This document shows positions 19,868 through 27,015 of a stretch of 27,015 bases of DNA, piece after piece (the first letter of the stretch is position 1; each line of letters begins with the position of its first letter). The stretch is from a virus. The notes beneath the pieces were generated by a model, which had not been told where the DNA came from, did no database searches, and saw only the letters and a program-made list of their open reading frames with translations. The position numbers and the translations under genes are program-made. The DNA is taken from positions 1 through 27,015 of IMG/VR virus record IMGVR_UViG_3300015371_000143; one strand, given 5' to 3'.

Positions 19868-21942
19868 TAGGTCAGCCCCGCGATCAGCGTTTGCGCGAGT
19901 CGGTCGTTTTCGCTAACGACCTCGGAACGGACGATCCCCGTCAGCTCGCGCTCGCCGATGTAAACGCGAACCTGGATCGCGCGTGCGATATCGCCGACGA
20001 TCGAATCACTGGCGCCCGAACCAGCGGACGCGAGCAGCCGCGAGAGACGCGATAGCGGCAGCACTGCCTCGGGACCGCGCTCGCCGACCATCGCCACGGT
20101 CGGCGATCTGACGATGCCGCCAGATGCCAGCCCGGGGATATTTACGTGCGGGATCGACGGTAGGTCGATGTGCGACGGAATGCGTTTGATCGCTTCGATG
20201 AGCGCATCGACGGCGTTCGCTGCGGAGTTGAACGCGCCCGCGATCGCGTTAACGACCGACTCAATGCCGCCGAGCGCCGATTTCGCAGTCGCCGCGGCGG
20301 TTTTCAGCGCGCCGTCGAATACGCCCGCGAGCGCGGACGCTGCGCCTCGCGCGGCGTCGAACACGGCATCGAGCGCGGAGACTGCGCCCTTGACGCCGTC
20401 CGCTGCGGCCTTCGCTGCGCCGGTCGCGGACGCCCAGACCGACGTAAAGAACGTCGCGAGCGCGGACGCTGCGCCCTTCGCTGCGTCGAATGCGGCCTTA
20501 GCTGCGTTGACCGCCGTTTCGATCGCAGTCGATGCGGTCGTTACCGCCGCTTTGATCGCGGCCCACGCGACCTCGATCACCGTCTTGAGCGCGTTCACCG
20601 CCGTCTCTACGGCCGTCTTAATCGCGCTCCACGACGTCTCGATCACCGTCTTGATCGCGTCGGTTACGGTGACGATCGCCGTCTTGATCGCGTTCCACGC
20701 CGTAGTTACCGCCGCCTGGATCGTCGTTAGCGCCGTCGTGACCGCGCCCCGGATCGCGTCCCACGCGGTGACGACCGCGGCGCGTATCGTCTCCATCGCG
20801 GTCGCGATCGCCGCGCGGATCTGGTCCCAATGCTGAATGACCTCGGCGACGAGCAGCCCGAGCGGCCCGAGCAGAATCCCGACGATCAGCGGCCAGTTCG
20901 CGCCGATCCATGCGAGCACCGCTTGAACGCCCGCTTTGATCGCGTCCCAGATGCCCGCGAAAAAGTCAACGATGCCGCCCCAGTGCGAGTAGACGAGATA
21001 CGCGGCGGCGGCGAGCACGGCCACGACCGCGATCACCGCCAGGATGATGACGATGAACGGCGACGACGCGACCGTGAGGGCGAGCATCGCGAAGCTTAGG
21101 ACCGTGAACGCCGCAGCGAGCGCGAACACGACGATTATCAGCGCCTTGAACAACGCCGGATGCTCCTGCAAAAACCTGGTGACGGCCATGAGCGCGGGCG
21201 CCACGGTCCCGACGAGTTCGCCCGCAAGGTTCGAATAGGACTGCTTAAGAATGTTCAACTGCCCGGGCAGCGTCTTGCCCGCGGCCTCGGCCGATCCGCC
21301 GAACTCCTTATTGAGTTCGCGCAGGATCAGTTTTTGCGCGCCCATCGTGTCGCCCGAGGCCTGCATCGCTTTCACCTGCGCGACCTGTTGTTCGGTGAAC
21401 GAGACGCCGACGCGACGCAGCGCGGTCATCCCCTTGACGGGGTCGTTCAGCGCCTTGCCGAGTTGCATCGCCGATTGCGTCGCGTCCTGCCCGAGGGCGA
21501 CGCTCATATCGGTCATGATCCGGGTCGTCTGGTCGAAAATGTCGTTGCCTTTGCCCGCCTGGTTCGAAATGTTCGTGAACGTCAGCAGCAGGTTTTCGCC
21601 GGACTGAATCGCCTCGTCGTCCATGCCGGATTTCTTCATGAGCGACTCGGCAAGCTTCCCGACGTGGTCGGCGCTAACGTTCGCAGCGGCGCCCGTCGAT
21701 TTGATCGCAGCCTCGGTTTGCGCGCCGACTTTCGCCGCCTCGGCGAACTCATCGATGCCCGTCTTGAGGCCCGAGACGAGGATGCCGAGACCGGCGGCTC
21801 CGCCCGCGAGGACCGCCGCCTTGCCCATCTTTTTGGTCGTGCTGCCGAACGATTTCGCCGACCCTTCCGCGTCCTTGAAACCTTTCGATAGCTGCGACGT
21901 GTCGGCCAGGAACTTGACGACGATTTCGGGCGTTCCGGCCAC
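19867..21942 (-). CDS. Tape measure protein
   Basis: 691 residues, GTG start four bases after the second tail-assembly ORF. EIVVKFLADTSQLSKGFKDA is a standard start. Two membrane-like hydrophobic stretches follow at about 270-320 and 345-360 (LFKALIIVVFALAAAFTVLS; WPLIVGILLGPLGLLVAEVI). Then come about ten 11-residue helical repeats (AWDAIRGAVTT, AWNAIKTAIVT, SWSAIKTAVET and so on). C-terminus LASGGIVRSPTVAMVGERGP is the usual end motif. It fixes tail length and enters the cell membrane with the DNA. Confidence 0.92.
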   Translation of the reverse strand: MAGTPEIVVKFLADTSQLSKGFKDAEGSAKSFGSTTKKMGKAAVLAGGAAGLGILVSGLKTGIDEFAEAAKVGAQTEAAIKSTGAAANVSADHVGKLAESLMKKSGMDDEAIQSGENLLLTFTNISNQAGKGNDIFDQTTRIMTDMSVALGQDATQSAMQLGKALNDPVKGMTALRRVGVSFTEQQVAQVKAMQASGDTMGAQKLILRELNKEFGGSAEAAGKTLPGQLNILKQSYSNLAGELVGTVAPALMAVTRFLQEHPALFKALIIVVFALAAAFTVLSFAMLALTVASSPFIVIILAVIAVVAVLAAAAYLVYSHWGGIVDFFAGIWDAIKAGVQAVLAWIGANWPLIVGILLGPLGLLVAEVIQHWDQIRAAIATAMETIRAAVVTAWDAIRGAVTTALTTIQAAVTTAWNAIKTAIVTVTDAIKTVIETSWSAIKTAVETAVNALKTVIEVAWAAIKAAVTTASTAIETAVNAAKAAFDAAKGAASALATFFTSVWASATGAAKAAADGVKGAVSALDAVFDAARGAASALAGVFDGALKTAAATAKSALGGIESVVNAIAGAFNSAANAVDALIEAIKRIPSHIDLPSIPHVNIPGLASGGIVRSPTVAMVGERGPEAVLPLSRLSRLLASAGSGASDSIVGDIARAIQVRVYIGERELTGIVRSEVVSENDRLAQTLIAGLT
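20470..20820 (-). repeat. Degenerate 33-bp (11-residue) repeats in tape measure gene
   Basis: About ten tandem units encode [A/S]-W-x-A-I-K-x-A-V-x-T helices; the DNA shows recurring 'gatcgcgt.ccacgc' units. 11-residue periodicity suits right-handed coiled-coil helices lying along the tail tube. Confidence 0.7.
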
Positions 21943-21945
21943 GGG

Positions 21946-22059
21946 CTAGCGGCGACGCCTCCGCGCCGCACGTTCGGTCGTCTTAATCTCCTGGTTCGCG
22001 TAGCGGACGAATGCGCGGTACTCGGCGGGCGTCATCTGCTCCCCCTCGCGCGGCGTCAT
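21946..22059 (-). CDS. Second tail-assembly ORF (C-terminal frameshift extension or coupled gene)
   Basis: Frame -1 relative to the previous ORF. The ATG at 22059 overlaps the previous stop (ATGA) and would give 37 residues (TPREGEQMTPAEYRAFVRYA, NQEIKTTERAARRRRR). But protein-like sequence continues upstream in this frame (GPYDERAADDLARFCRFW), inside the previous gene, and DLARF-x-RFW-x-M-x-P is part of the usual second chaperone. So a -1 frameshift fusion, like lambda G/GT, is more likely than independent start. I see no canonical slippery heptamer; the shift site is unknown. Confidence 0.6.
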   Translation of the reverse strand: MTPREGEQMTPAEYRAFVRYANQEIKTTERAARRRRR

Positions 22060-22379
22060 CCGCCAGAAACGACAGAATCGGGCGAGGTCGTCGGCTGCGC
22101 GTTCGTCGTAGGGTCCGGCGGCGCCGCGTTGATCCGGATTACGACGTCATCGAGCGCATCGAGGCCGACGTTGTGCCCCTCGCGCCGCAGTTGCAGCCAG
22201 GCAAAGACGGTGAACTTGTCGTCGGTCGTCTCGTCCGCGACGATCTGCGACCACGAACGCCCCAGCGTTTCGCGGATCATCCGCAGCTCGCGCGGCGTAA
22301 AGCCGACGCTTAGTTCACCCGCCTGGACGATGATCTCTGCGGGTAGCGCTCCGTTCCTGGTCAGCGTTTCCGGATTCAC
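22056..22379 (-). CDS. Tail assembly chaperone (G-like)
   Basis: 107 residues, GTG with GTGA overlap. LSVGFTPRELRMIRETLGRS, ADETTDDKFTVFAWLQLRRE, GLDALDDVVIRI: an acidic, helical protein with the 'D..d...a.a.l..rR.G....' pattern of actinophage gp24/gp25-like chaperones. It sits directly before the tape measure gene and has an overlapping -1 ORF, both family hallmarks. It would keep the tape measure soluble until tail assembly starts. Confidence 0.8.
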   Translation of the reverse strand: MNPETLTRNGALPAEIIVQAGELSVGFTPRELRMIRETLGRSWSQIVADETTDDKFTVFAWLQLRREGHNVGLDALDDVVIRINAAPPDPTTNAQPTTSPDSVVSGG

Positions 22380-22744
22380 CAGACCTCCCCGATTTTTTTC
22401 TTGACGACCGATTCGCCCGCTCGGACGAGCGCGGACGTCGCGTCCATCGCTGCGGGCGTCAAGTAGTTGCCTTGCGGGTTGTGCGGGAATCCGCGCCCGC
22501 CGTACTCCACGAACTGCGCGTAGGGAACGCCGCTGCCCATGCCAACGCCCGCGCCGCCCGTGTCGCGGTCGATCTCGACGCTGCCCGCAAGCGCGCCCGT
22601 GCGTCGTGGCAGACGACCGCGCACCTGGTCGGCGACCTGACTGGCGACGTGTTCGAACTCCTTCGGTGCGTCGTCGCTTACGCCGCGCTCGACGCGTTGC
22701 ATTCCGGCGAGGAGTTCGTCCACGCCTTCGAACTCGACACTCAC
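22376..22744 (-). CDS. HK97 gp10-like head-tail/tail completion protein
   Basis: 122 residues, GTG with GTGA overlap. RGRLPRRTGALAGSVEIDRD, VGMGSGVPYAQFVEYGGRGF and NYLTPAAMDATSALVRAGES are the signature of the gp10-like family ('lP..TG.L..S........v....pYA..ve.G.r......fl.pA'). It normally precedes the tail tube gene; here it follows it, a minor order change. Predicted to complete the neck or tail end. Confidence 0.82.
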   Translation of the reverse strand: MSVEFEGVDELLAGMQRVERGVSDDAPKEFEHVASQVADQVRGRLPRRTGALAGSVEIDRDTGGAGVGMGSGVPYAQFVEYGGRGFPHNPQGNYLTPAAMDATSALVRAGESVVKKKIGEVW

Positions 22745-23190
22745 GGACCCGGCGCTACGGCCTTAACAGGTGCGCCGACGAGCGCCCACTCCAGGTCGAT
22801 CTCGGACGCGTCGCCCGCGTCTCCGTTGATCGGCGAGTACGGCTGCGGGATCACCAGTCCCGACCACGCCGGGTTCGTCGGCGAGATCGGCTGCGATTTG
22901 TAGCCGACCACTTCGAACGCGACGGGACCGTCCGATGCGATCGCGGCCGACAGGACCTCCTCCGTCGCGCCCGCGTCGAACGACTGGTAGAGCGTCGCGA
23001 CCAGCGCCCACTTGACAACGCCCGGGTAATCGACCGAGCCGCACATCGTGTCGATCGTCGTCGTGGAGACGTCCGGCGATAGCTCGATGTGATTCGCGAC
23101 GCAGGCGAGTTCCTCCAGGTTCGCCGCCGTGTCGTCCGACGAAATCTTGATCGACGCGTCGTCTAGAACGAGGATTCTCGGGATTGCCAT
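22741..23190 (-). CDS. Major tail (tube) protein
   Basis: 149 residues, ATG with GGAGG six to seven bases upstream. Beta-rich: ILVLDDASIKISSDDTAANL, ANHIELSPDVSTTTIDTMCG (the usual 'v....tae.ve.ttf....' tube strand region), YPGVVKWALVATLYQSFDAG, and VAFEVVGYKSQPIS. The loss of the hydrophilic loops and the position before the assembly chaperones fit a siphophage tail tube subunit. Confidence 0.75.
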   Translation of the reverse strand: MAIPRILVLDDASIKISSDDTAANLEELACVANHIELSPDVSTTTIDTMCGSVDYPGVVKWALVATLYQSFDAGATEEVLSAAIASDGPVAFEVVGYKSQPISPTNPAWSGLVIPQPYSPINGDAGDASEIDLEWALVGAPVKAVAPGP

Positions 23191-23200
23191 TCGTGCCTCC

Positions 23201-23605
23201 TCAGGTCGTCACCGTCACGTCGTAGACCACTTGCGCGCCGAGGTAGGTCACGTTCCCGATCGGGAACTGACGCGGTGCGCGCACGGTCGCGGCGGGCCAG
23301 GTGTAGTCGTCGGCCCGCAGTCGGGCCAGGGTGTACGCGACGAGTTGTTCAAGCTTCACGATCCCGGGCGCGGGGGCGATCCGCGACGCGAGGCAGAGCA
23401 CCATCAGCGACGCCGACCAGAGATCGCGCCCGAACGATTCAGGCTCTAGCCAGGGGTCGTCCCAGAGCAGCATCAGCGCGGGCGGTGACACGGCATCGAC
23501 CACGTCGAACAGCACGTCCGGGTCGTCCGCCTCGACTGGTGCGAGCGCTGCCGCCGCTCGCGCTCGCACGTCGCCGAGCAGGATCGTTCCCGTATCCACG
23601 GTCAC
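23201..23605 (-). CDS. Neck / tail terminator-like protein
   Basis: 134 residues; GTG at 23605 chosen for GTGA overlap (a longer upstream frame is shadow). ARAAAALAPVEADDPDVLFD, SPPALMLLWDDPWLEPESFG, SASLMVLCLASRIAPAPGIV, EQLVAYTLARLRADDYTWPA. A mixed alpha/beta protein in the slot between the connector and the tail tube, where siphophages keep the tail terminator. Similar proteins are common in actinophages. Function inferred from position. Confidence 0.65.
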   Translation of the reverse strand: MTVDTGTILLGDVRARAAAALAPVEADDPDVLFDVVDAVSPPALMLLWDDPWLEPESFGRDLWSASLMVLCLASRIAPAPGIVKLEQLVAYTLARLRADDYTWPAATVRAPRQFPIGNVTYLGAQVVYDVTVTT

Positions 23606-23946
23606 GCGATCCCCCAGCGTTGTTTCAGCGGCGACAGGGTGAACGCGTGACGATTGAATCCGTCGCGGGGCGCTTGCAGCGTCCCGGTCTGGTCGAAACC
23701 GATCACGCCGAACGCTGCGTCGTTCGACTTGTACCACTCGACGCCGCGCAGGACGTTGACGCGGTTCAGCAGCGGGTCGGGCGGTTCGTCGTCGGCGATC
23801 AGTTGTGCCGGGACGGGCGCCCAGTCAATGTCGTGATCGATTTCGTCGGCCGCGGCGTCAAGGCAGGCCTGGAGCGTCGGCGTATTCTCGGCCGTTAGAC
23901 GGATGCGCAACGCCGCGGCCAGTTCCTCGACGGTCGCGTAACTCAC
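23602..23946 (-). CDS. Head-tail connector (gp6-like)
   Basis: 114 residues; GTG overlapping the previous stop by one base (TAGTG). SYATVEELAAALRIRLTAEN, LQACLDAAADEIDHDIDWAP and VLRGVEWYKSNDAAFGVIGF match the all-helical gp6/YqbG-like connector ('yat.edl...l........l...l.aAs..id......' then 'a....a.e.y.r........'). It would form the ring below the portal. Confidence 0.8.
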   Translation of the reverse strand: MSYATVEELAAALRIRLTAENTPTLQACLDAAADEIDHDIDWAPVPAQLIADDEPPDPLLNRVNVLRGVEWYKSNDAAFGVIGFDQTGTLQAPRDGFNRHAFTLSPLKQRWGIA

Positions 23947-24170
23947 TACTGCGACGCCTCCTCGATCGCTTTGCGGAGGTCGTCCTTTGCCGTGCGTGCG
24001 TTGACGTCAAGGCCCATCTGCTGCGCGCGTTCCAGCAGCTCGGGCCGCGTCATCGCGTCGAGTTCAGCGGCCTGCGTCTGCGCTTGCGTCTCCGTCTCCG
24101 CGGCCGCTCGTTGCGCTTCCTGCTGCGGGCGATAGAAGCCCGCTTCGCTGCGGCGGCGATGCTCGGTCAC
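23946..24170 (-). CDS. Small SAP/Rho-N-like protein after capsid gene
   Basis: 74 residues, GTG with GTGA overlap to the capsid. Gln/Ala-rich N-terminus, then a compact helix-extended-helix: MTRPELLERAQQMGLDVNAR, TAKDDLRKAIEEA (about residues 40-72). This 'eLl..A...gl.v...a.k.dL...I' pattern is shared by SAP, HeH and Rho-N domains, common in small proteins after phage capsid genes. Likely structural or DNA-contacting; exact role unknown. Confidence 0.7.
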   Translation of the reverse strand: MTEHRRRSEAGFYRPQQEAQRAAAETETQAQTQAAELDAMTRPELLERAQQMGLDVNARTAKDDLRKAIEEASQ

Positions 24171-25411
24171 GGCAGCGTCAACTCCGCGAACGCGCCGGGA
24201 TCAGTGACGGCGCACGCGAACGCGCCGATGATTCCGACCTCCAGTCCGCCGATCGACGGCTCGACGGCCCGCAGTTCGACCGGCGCCGACGGCGTCTCCG
24301 CGCAGAGCAGCGCCGAGAAATCGCCGACGATCGCGGTCTTTGCGGGGATGCCCGACGAGACGATCAGCCGCAGGCCCGCGATGCTCGGCCAGGTGCCGTT
24401 CGACAGGTCGGCGGTTCCGGTCGCGAGAAACGTCGGATTGACGTTGCCGACGAGCGCGACGAGCGAGTAAGCGTCCGCCGGGTTCATCGCGATTCCGTTC
24501 ACGTAGCGGCCCGTGTTCGCGTAGACCTCGGCCGCTGCCGACGCGATCGCGCCCATGACCTCGGCGAGGTCGAGTGGTGCGATGCCTGCGACGACGGGCG
24601 TCGAGTCGGCTGCAGCGAGGACCGCGCCCGCTGCGGCGTCGGTCTTTTTCGCGTAGTCCGTCGCCGCGAGATCGAACCAGAGCGCGAGCGCGTCCGGGTT
24701 CGACCACTGGATCACCTGCCAGGAGAAGTTCGCCGCGACGAGGTACGTATCAGCGAGCGTCTCCAGCAGGTCAACGGTCATCGATCCGTCGCCCGCCTCG
24801 GTCTTTTCCGTGGCCTGCTTCGCGACCTGCGGCCGCGTCGTGATCTGCGGGAACTGAACCTTGCCGGACGAAAGCGCGACCTGCCGCGACGCGGCGACGA
24901 GCGGCCGTGCGCGGTTAATCGTCTGCATGATCTCGGCGATGTACGTCGGCGAGACGAACGGCCCGACGTCGGCGACGAGCACCGGGGACACCGCCCGCTC
25001 AAGCCGCTGCGCTGCGCGCTGGCGGACGTGCGCCGGGACCTGCGCGCCAATCCGGTCGAAGCGGCAAAGGATCGCGTCGCGGGCGTAGTGCGCGAAGCGG
25101 CGGTACTCGCCGGGTTCGTCACCGTCGCCGCCGTCGTCGTCGTCTCCGTTCCCACCGTCCGGCGGCGTCTCGCGACGTCGCTCCAGCGTTGCGCGTGCGT
25201 CGCGCTGCGCTTCGCGCGATTCCTCCAGGTCGATCAGTTCGCCGATCTGCGGTTCGATCTCCTGCAGCCGGTCGCGGTGGCGCGTAATCAGCTCGCGCTC
25301 CGAATCGGTCGGGTCGCGCTCCTCGTCGTTCGCCGAATCGAGGATGCGGTCGATGTTCTCGTTGATCGACCGACGTTCGTCAACGAGTCGTTGCAAAACA
25401 GGGTTCGGCAC
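24167..25411 (-). CDS. Major capsid protein (HK97 fold) with N-terminal scaffold domain
   Basis: 414 residues, GTG start with GGGAGG three to four bases upstream. Residues 1-100 are charged coiled coil (LVDERRSINENIDRILDSAN ... IEPQIGELIDLEESREAQRD) ending in an acidic Gly/Asp-rich linker (NGDDDDGGDGDEPGE): the delta scaffold normally removed by the prohead protease. The mature part has SPTYIAEIMQTINRARPLVA, GKVQFPQITTRPQVAKQATE and AIVGDFSALLCAETPSAPVE, typical HK97-fold strands. A 134-base leader with repeats precedes it. Confidence 0.9.
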   Translation of the reverse strand: MPNPVLQRLVDERRSINENIDRILDSANDEERDPTDSERELITRHRDRLQEIEPQIGELIDLEESREAQRDARATLERRRETPPDGGNGDDDDGGDGDEPGEYRRFAHYARDAILCRFDRIGAQVPAHVRQRAAQRLERAVSPVLVADVGPFVSPTYIAEIMQTINRARPLVAASRQVALSSGKVQFPQITTRPQVAKQATEKTEAGDGSMTVDLLETLADTYLVAANFSWQVIQWSNPDALALWFDLAATDYAKKTDAAAGAVLAAADSTPVVAGIAPLDLAEVMGAIASAAAEVYANTGRYVNGIAMNPADAYSLVALVGNVNPTFLATGTADLSNGTWPSIAGLRLIVSSGIPAKTAIVGDFSALLCAETPSAPVELRAVEPSIGGLEVGIIGAFACAVTDPGAFAELTLP

Positions 25412-25439
25412 GGGACCTCCCAGACGTTGAAGTTCGACC

Positions 25440-25531
25440 GGGTGTCGCCTTGTGCGGAACTACGTTCGGTGTGCGGGGTGTCGCCCTACTGCGCGGGGTG
25501 TCGCGGTACCGATCCGCCTAGCGGGGTGCGG
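25440..25531 (-). repeat. Short direct repeats in the capsid leader
   Basis: In the 134-bp gap between protease and capsid (25412-25545), GCGGGGTGTCGC occurs at 25473 and 25493 (plus reading; 20 bp apart), CGGGTGTCGC at 25439-25448, and GCGGGGTG again at 25521. This is the only sizeable gap in the late head operon, immediately before the most abundant protein's gene. It could set transcription, RNA processing or translation; no function is proven. Confidence 0.6.
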
Positions 25532-25545
25532 TTCTGCGCGCGATG

Positions 25546-26133
25546 TTAAACCGTGACGCCGAGCGCCCGCAAGCGCTCGACCTGCGCATCGTCAACGATC
25601 GGCATTTCGAACTCGCGCAGCATTTCCGCACGCGAGCGCGTCGCGGTGACGACCGCGCCGACGTAGGCGGGCGATCGCGTTAGCGACACGTTCTCCAGGT
25701 GGCAGTTCGTCCGGATGACCGTTCCCTCGTTCGTGCGCTTCCACTGCCGGAAGCGGTCAACGAATCCGATCGAGAATCCGGGCAGGATGCCTTCGCGGAC
25801 GAGTTCCAGCGCTTGATCGCCGAACGCTCCGCGGTGGATCGAAAACGTCCCGAACAGGCCCGTTGCCTCCTCGTGGAGTTCGCGACAGACGCCGATCGAG
25901 TCGGCGAGCGACGTCCGGTGTTCGTAGAGCAGTTCGATGCGCTGCGCTGCGCGGAGTTGCCGCCGAAAGCATCCGGGTTCGAACGTTTCGTAGTACGGCA
26001 CGAACTCGGGCGGGTCGGCGACGCGCGACGCTTCGCCGTAGGGAACGCAGCAGCCCTCCACGATCCGCCCCTCGCGATGCTCTAGCTGCGTCTGGAACGA
26101 CCGTGTCAGCACGGGCCGGTCGTCGTCGTTCAT
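25546..26133 (-). CDS. Prohead protease (U35 family)
   Basis: 195 residues, ATG overlapping the portal stop (ATGA). It begins with a beta strand region (EHREGRIVEGCCVPYGEASR). Catalytic His is in LLYEHRTSLADSIGV and Ser in ILPGFSIGFVDRF, the two conserved stations of the HK97/U35 serine protease, then NCHLENVSLTRSPAYVGAVV, the conserved end. It cleaves the capsid scaffold domain during maturation. It lies between portal and capsid as in most HK97-like phages. Confidence 0.92.
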   Translation of the reverse strand: MNDDDRPVLTRSFQTQLEHREGRIVEGCCVPYGEASRVADPPEFVPYYETFEPGCFRRQLRAAQRIELLYEHRTSLADSIGVCRELHEEATGLFGTFSIHRGAFGDQALELVREGILPGFSIGFVDRFRQWKRTNEGTVIRTNCHLENVSLTRSPAYVGAVVTATRSRAEMLREFEMPIVDDAQVERLRALGVTV

Positions 26134-27015
26134 GCGTTCATCGCCTCCTCGAAAACTGCGTCTGACAGTCGCGGGTCAGCGTCCGTCGCGCCGTGCGTTC
26201 CAGCCTCCTCGTAATACGCCGCCGCTTGATCCGCTTCGCCCTCGCGGAGCGGCGGCAGGTCGAAAACGAGCGCTCGCGCTTCGTCCACGGTCAGCAGTTC
26301 GGCGCCCACCGCCTGAATGACGAGCGTCGTCAGCGTGGCCATATCGGGACGCAGGACCTGCCACGGATCGAACTCGACCCACGATCCGCGCGGTAGCCAA
26401 CGCGACAACGCCTCGGCGATCTTCGCTGCGCACGGCATTAGCTCCGTGCGCCACCAGAGGCCGAACAACTGCTCGGGATTCTGGTACGTCAGTCCGCCGC
26501 TAACCGACGTGTTAAGCAGGATCGCCGGGACGCCGAACGCTGCTGCGATCTGCCGCACGTCCCAGTCGCGCGAGTCGAGCAGCATCATGTCCTTCGGTGA
26601 AACCGAGATCGCTTCCAGCAGCTCCAGGTCCGGCGGCAGGATCGCGGGCGCGCCGAAACGCTTCGCGGCGGCTGCGACCCAGTCGGCTTGAATCTGCTGC
26701 GCTTGCGCCTGGTCGAGTCGTCGCTGCGATTTGAGCGCGACGCGGCTGGCGCCCGTCGAGTAGTAGACGTCCGCGGCGTAGTTCTCGGCTGCTGACGCTG
26801 AGGCGACGTTCGACGCGTAGGCCTCCAGCGCGGACGTTCCGCGTAGCGCTCCGTTCGGGTTGCGCATGATCTGCAAGACGTCGCGCGGGTCAAGCGGAAC
26901 GTCGTTCGACCAGTAGGCCCGCGTCCCGGCGACCTCGCGAACCTTGATCGTCGTCGGATCGAGGACCGTCCACGTTCGCGGATAGCCCGACTCGTATTTC
27001 GTCGTCACCCAGAGG
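26130..27015 (-). CDS. Portal protein, C-terminal part
   Basis: The frame is open up to the window end and continues at 123 downwards on the circle to the true ATG at 479 (413 residues in all); the ATG at 27008 is internal. SNDVPLDPRDVLQIMRNPNG, ALRGTSALEAYASNVASASA, YFYSTG-like DVYYSTGASRVALKS, MLLDSRDWDVRQIAAAFGVP, and ALSRWLPRGSWVEFDPWQVL are standard HK97 portal motifs (core wing/stem/clip). It overlaps the prohead protease start (ATGA). Confidence 0.9.
   Translation of the reverse strand, partial: LWVTTKYESGYPRTWTVLDPTTIKVREVAGTRAYWSNDVPLDPRDVLQIMRNPNGALRGTSALEAYASNVASASAAENYAADVYYSTGASRVALKSQRRLDQAQAQQIQADWVAAAAKRFGAPAILPPDLELLEAISVSPKDMMLLDSRDWDVRQIAAAFGVPAILLNTSVSGGLTYQNPEQLFGLWWRTELMPCAAKIAEALSRWLPRGSWVEFDPWQVLRPDMATLTTLVIQAVGAELLTVDEARALVFDLPPLREGEADQAAAYYEEAGTHGATDADPRLSDAVFEEAMNA
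26893..27015. repeat. Terminal direct repeat, copy 2 (circle join)
   Basis: Identical to 1-123; see the first copy. It lies entirely inside the portal gene. Confidence 0.95.

Noticed and set aside
19867-21942. Several plus-strand frames over 200 codons inside the tape measure gene
   Set aside because: They are antisense shadows of helical Ala/Ile/Lys repeats and lack motifs or ribosome-binding sites.

Overview
The window is a complete, small temperate siphophage genome (or an excised/circular prophage) from a GC-rich, probably actinobacterial, host. Bases 1-123 are identical to 26893-27015, so the contig closes into a circle of 26,892 bp. The portal gene runs across the join. Evidence for an actinobacterial host is indirect: high GC, many GTG/TTG starts, a secreted Rpf-like transglycosylase, an actinophage-type RecT, a large serine integrase, and a TTGTCCACA-type DnaA box. 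No tRNA, rRNA, CRISPR array or insertion sequence was seen.

Layout on the circle. (1) A long minus-strand late operon starts at 479, crosses the join and ends at 14984: portal, U35 prohead protease, HK97-type capsid, SAP/Rho-N-like small protein, head-tail connectors, tail tube, two tail-assembly ORFs in -1 register, tape measure, distal tail and hub proteins, a collagen-like protein, a tail fibre, a CHAP endolysin and a one-TM holin-like protein. (2) A minus-strand XRE repressor gene (14762-14487) is preceded by a 221-bp intergenic region rich in palindromes. (3) A plus-strand integration operon (12499-14355) holds two small proteins and a large serine integrase. (4) A minus-strand early operon runs from 12379 to about 3989: signal-peptide transglycosylase, TIM-barrel hydrolase-like protein, beta-class DNA methyltransferase, Hjc/VRR-like nuclease, zinc-ribbon protein, PD-(D/E)XK exonuclease, RecT annealase, replication-initiator-like HTH protein, two HNH nucleases and many very small ORFs. 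(5) A plus-strand unit (668-3846) holds two winged-helix proteins, an XRE regulator, two small proteins and the terminase large subunit, and ends at a strong hairpin that faces the end of the early operon.

Nearly all gene junctions are 1-4 base stop/start overlaps (ATGA, GTGA, TTGA, TAGTG). I used these to choose starts well inside many longer open frames.

The most interesting signal is inside the initiator-like gene (6394-6900). Four GCTAGC-type repeats lie exactly 11 bp apart (6568, 6579, 6590, 6601), next to a 10-bp-arm inverted repeat (6535-6557), within a locally AT-rich stretch encoded by rare codons. The stretch is flanked by DnaA-box-like 9-mers (6449-6457 and 6807-6815). This has the form of a lambda-like replication origin embedded in the initiator gene. 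Other points of interest are the palindrome cluster upstream of the repressor, an 11-base word repeated three times in the early region, the terminase gene split away from the head genes, and a methyltransferase-nuclease pair with overlapping genes.
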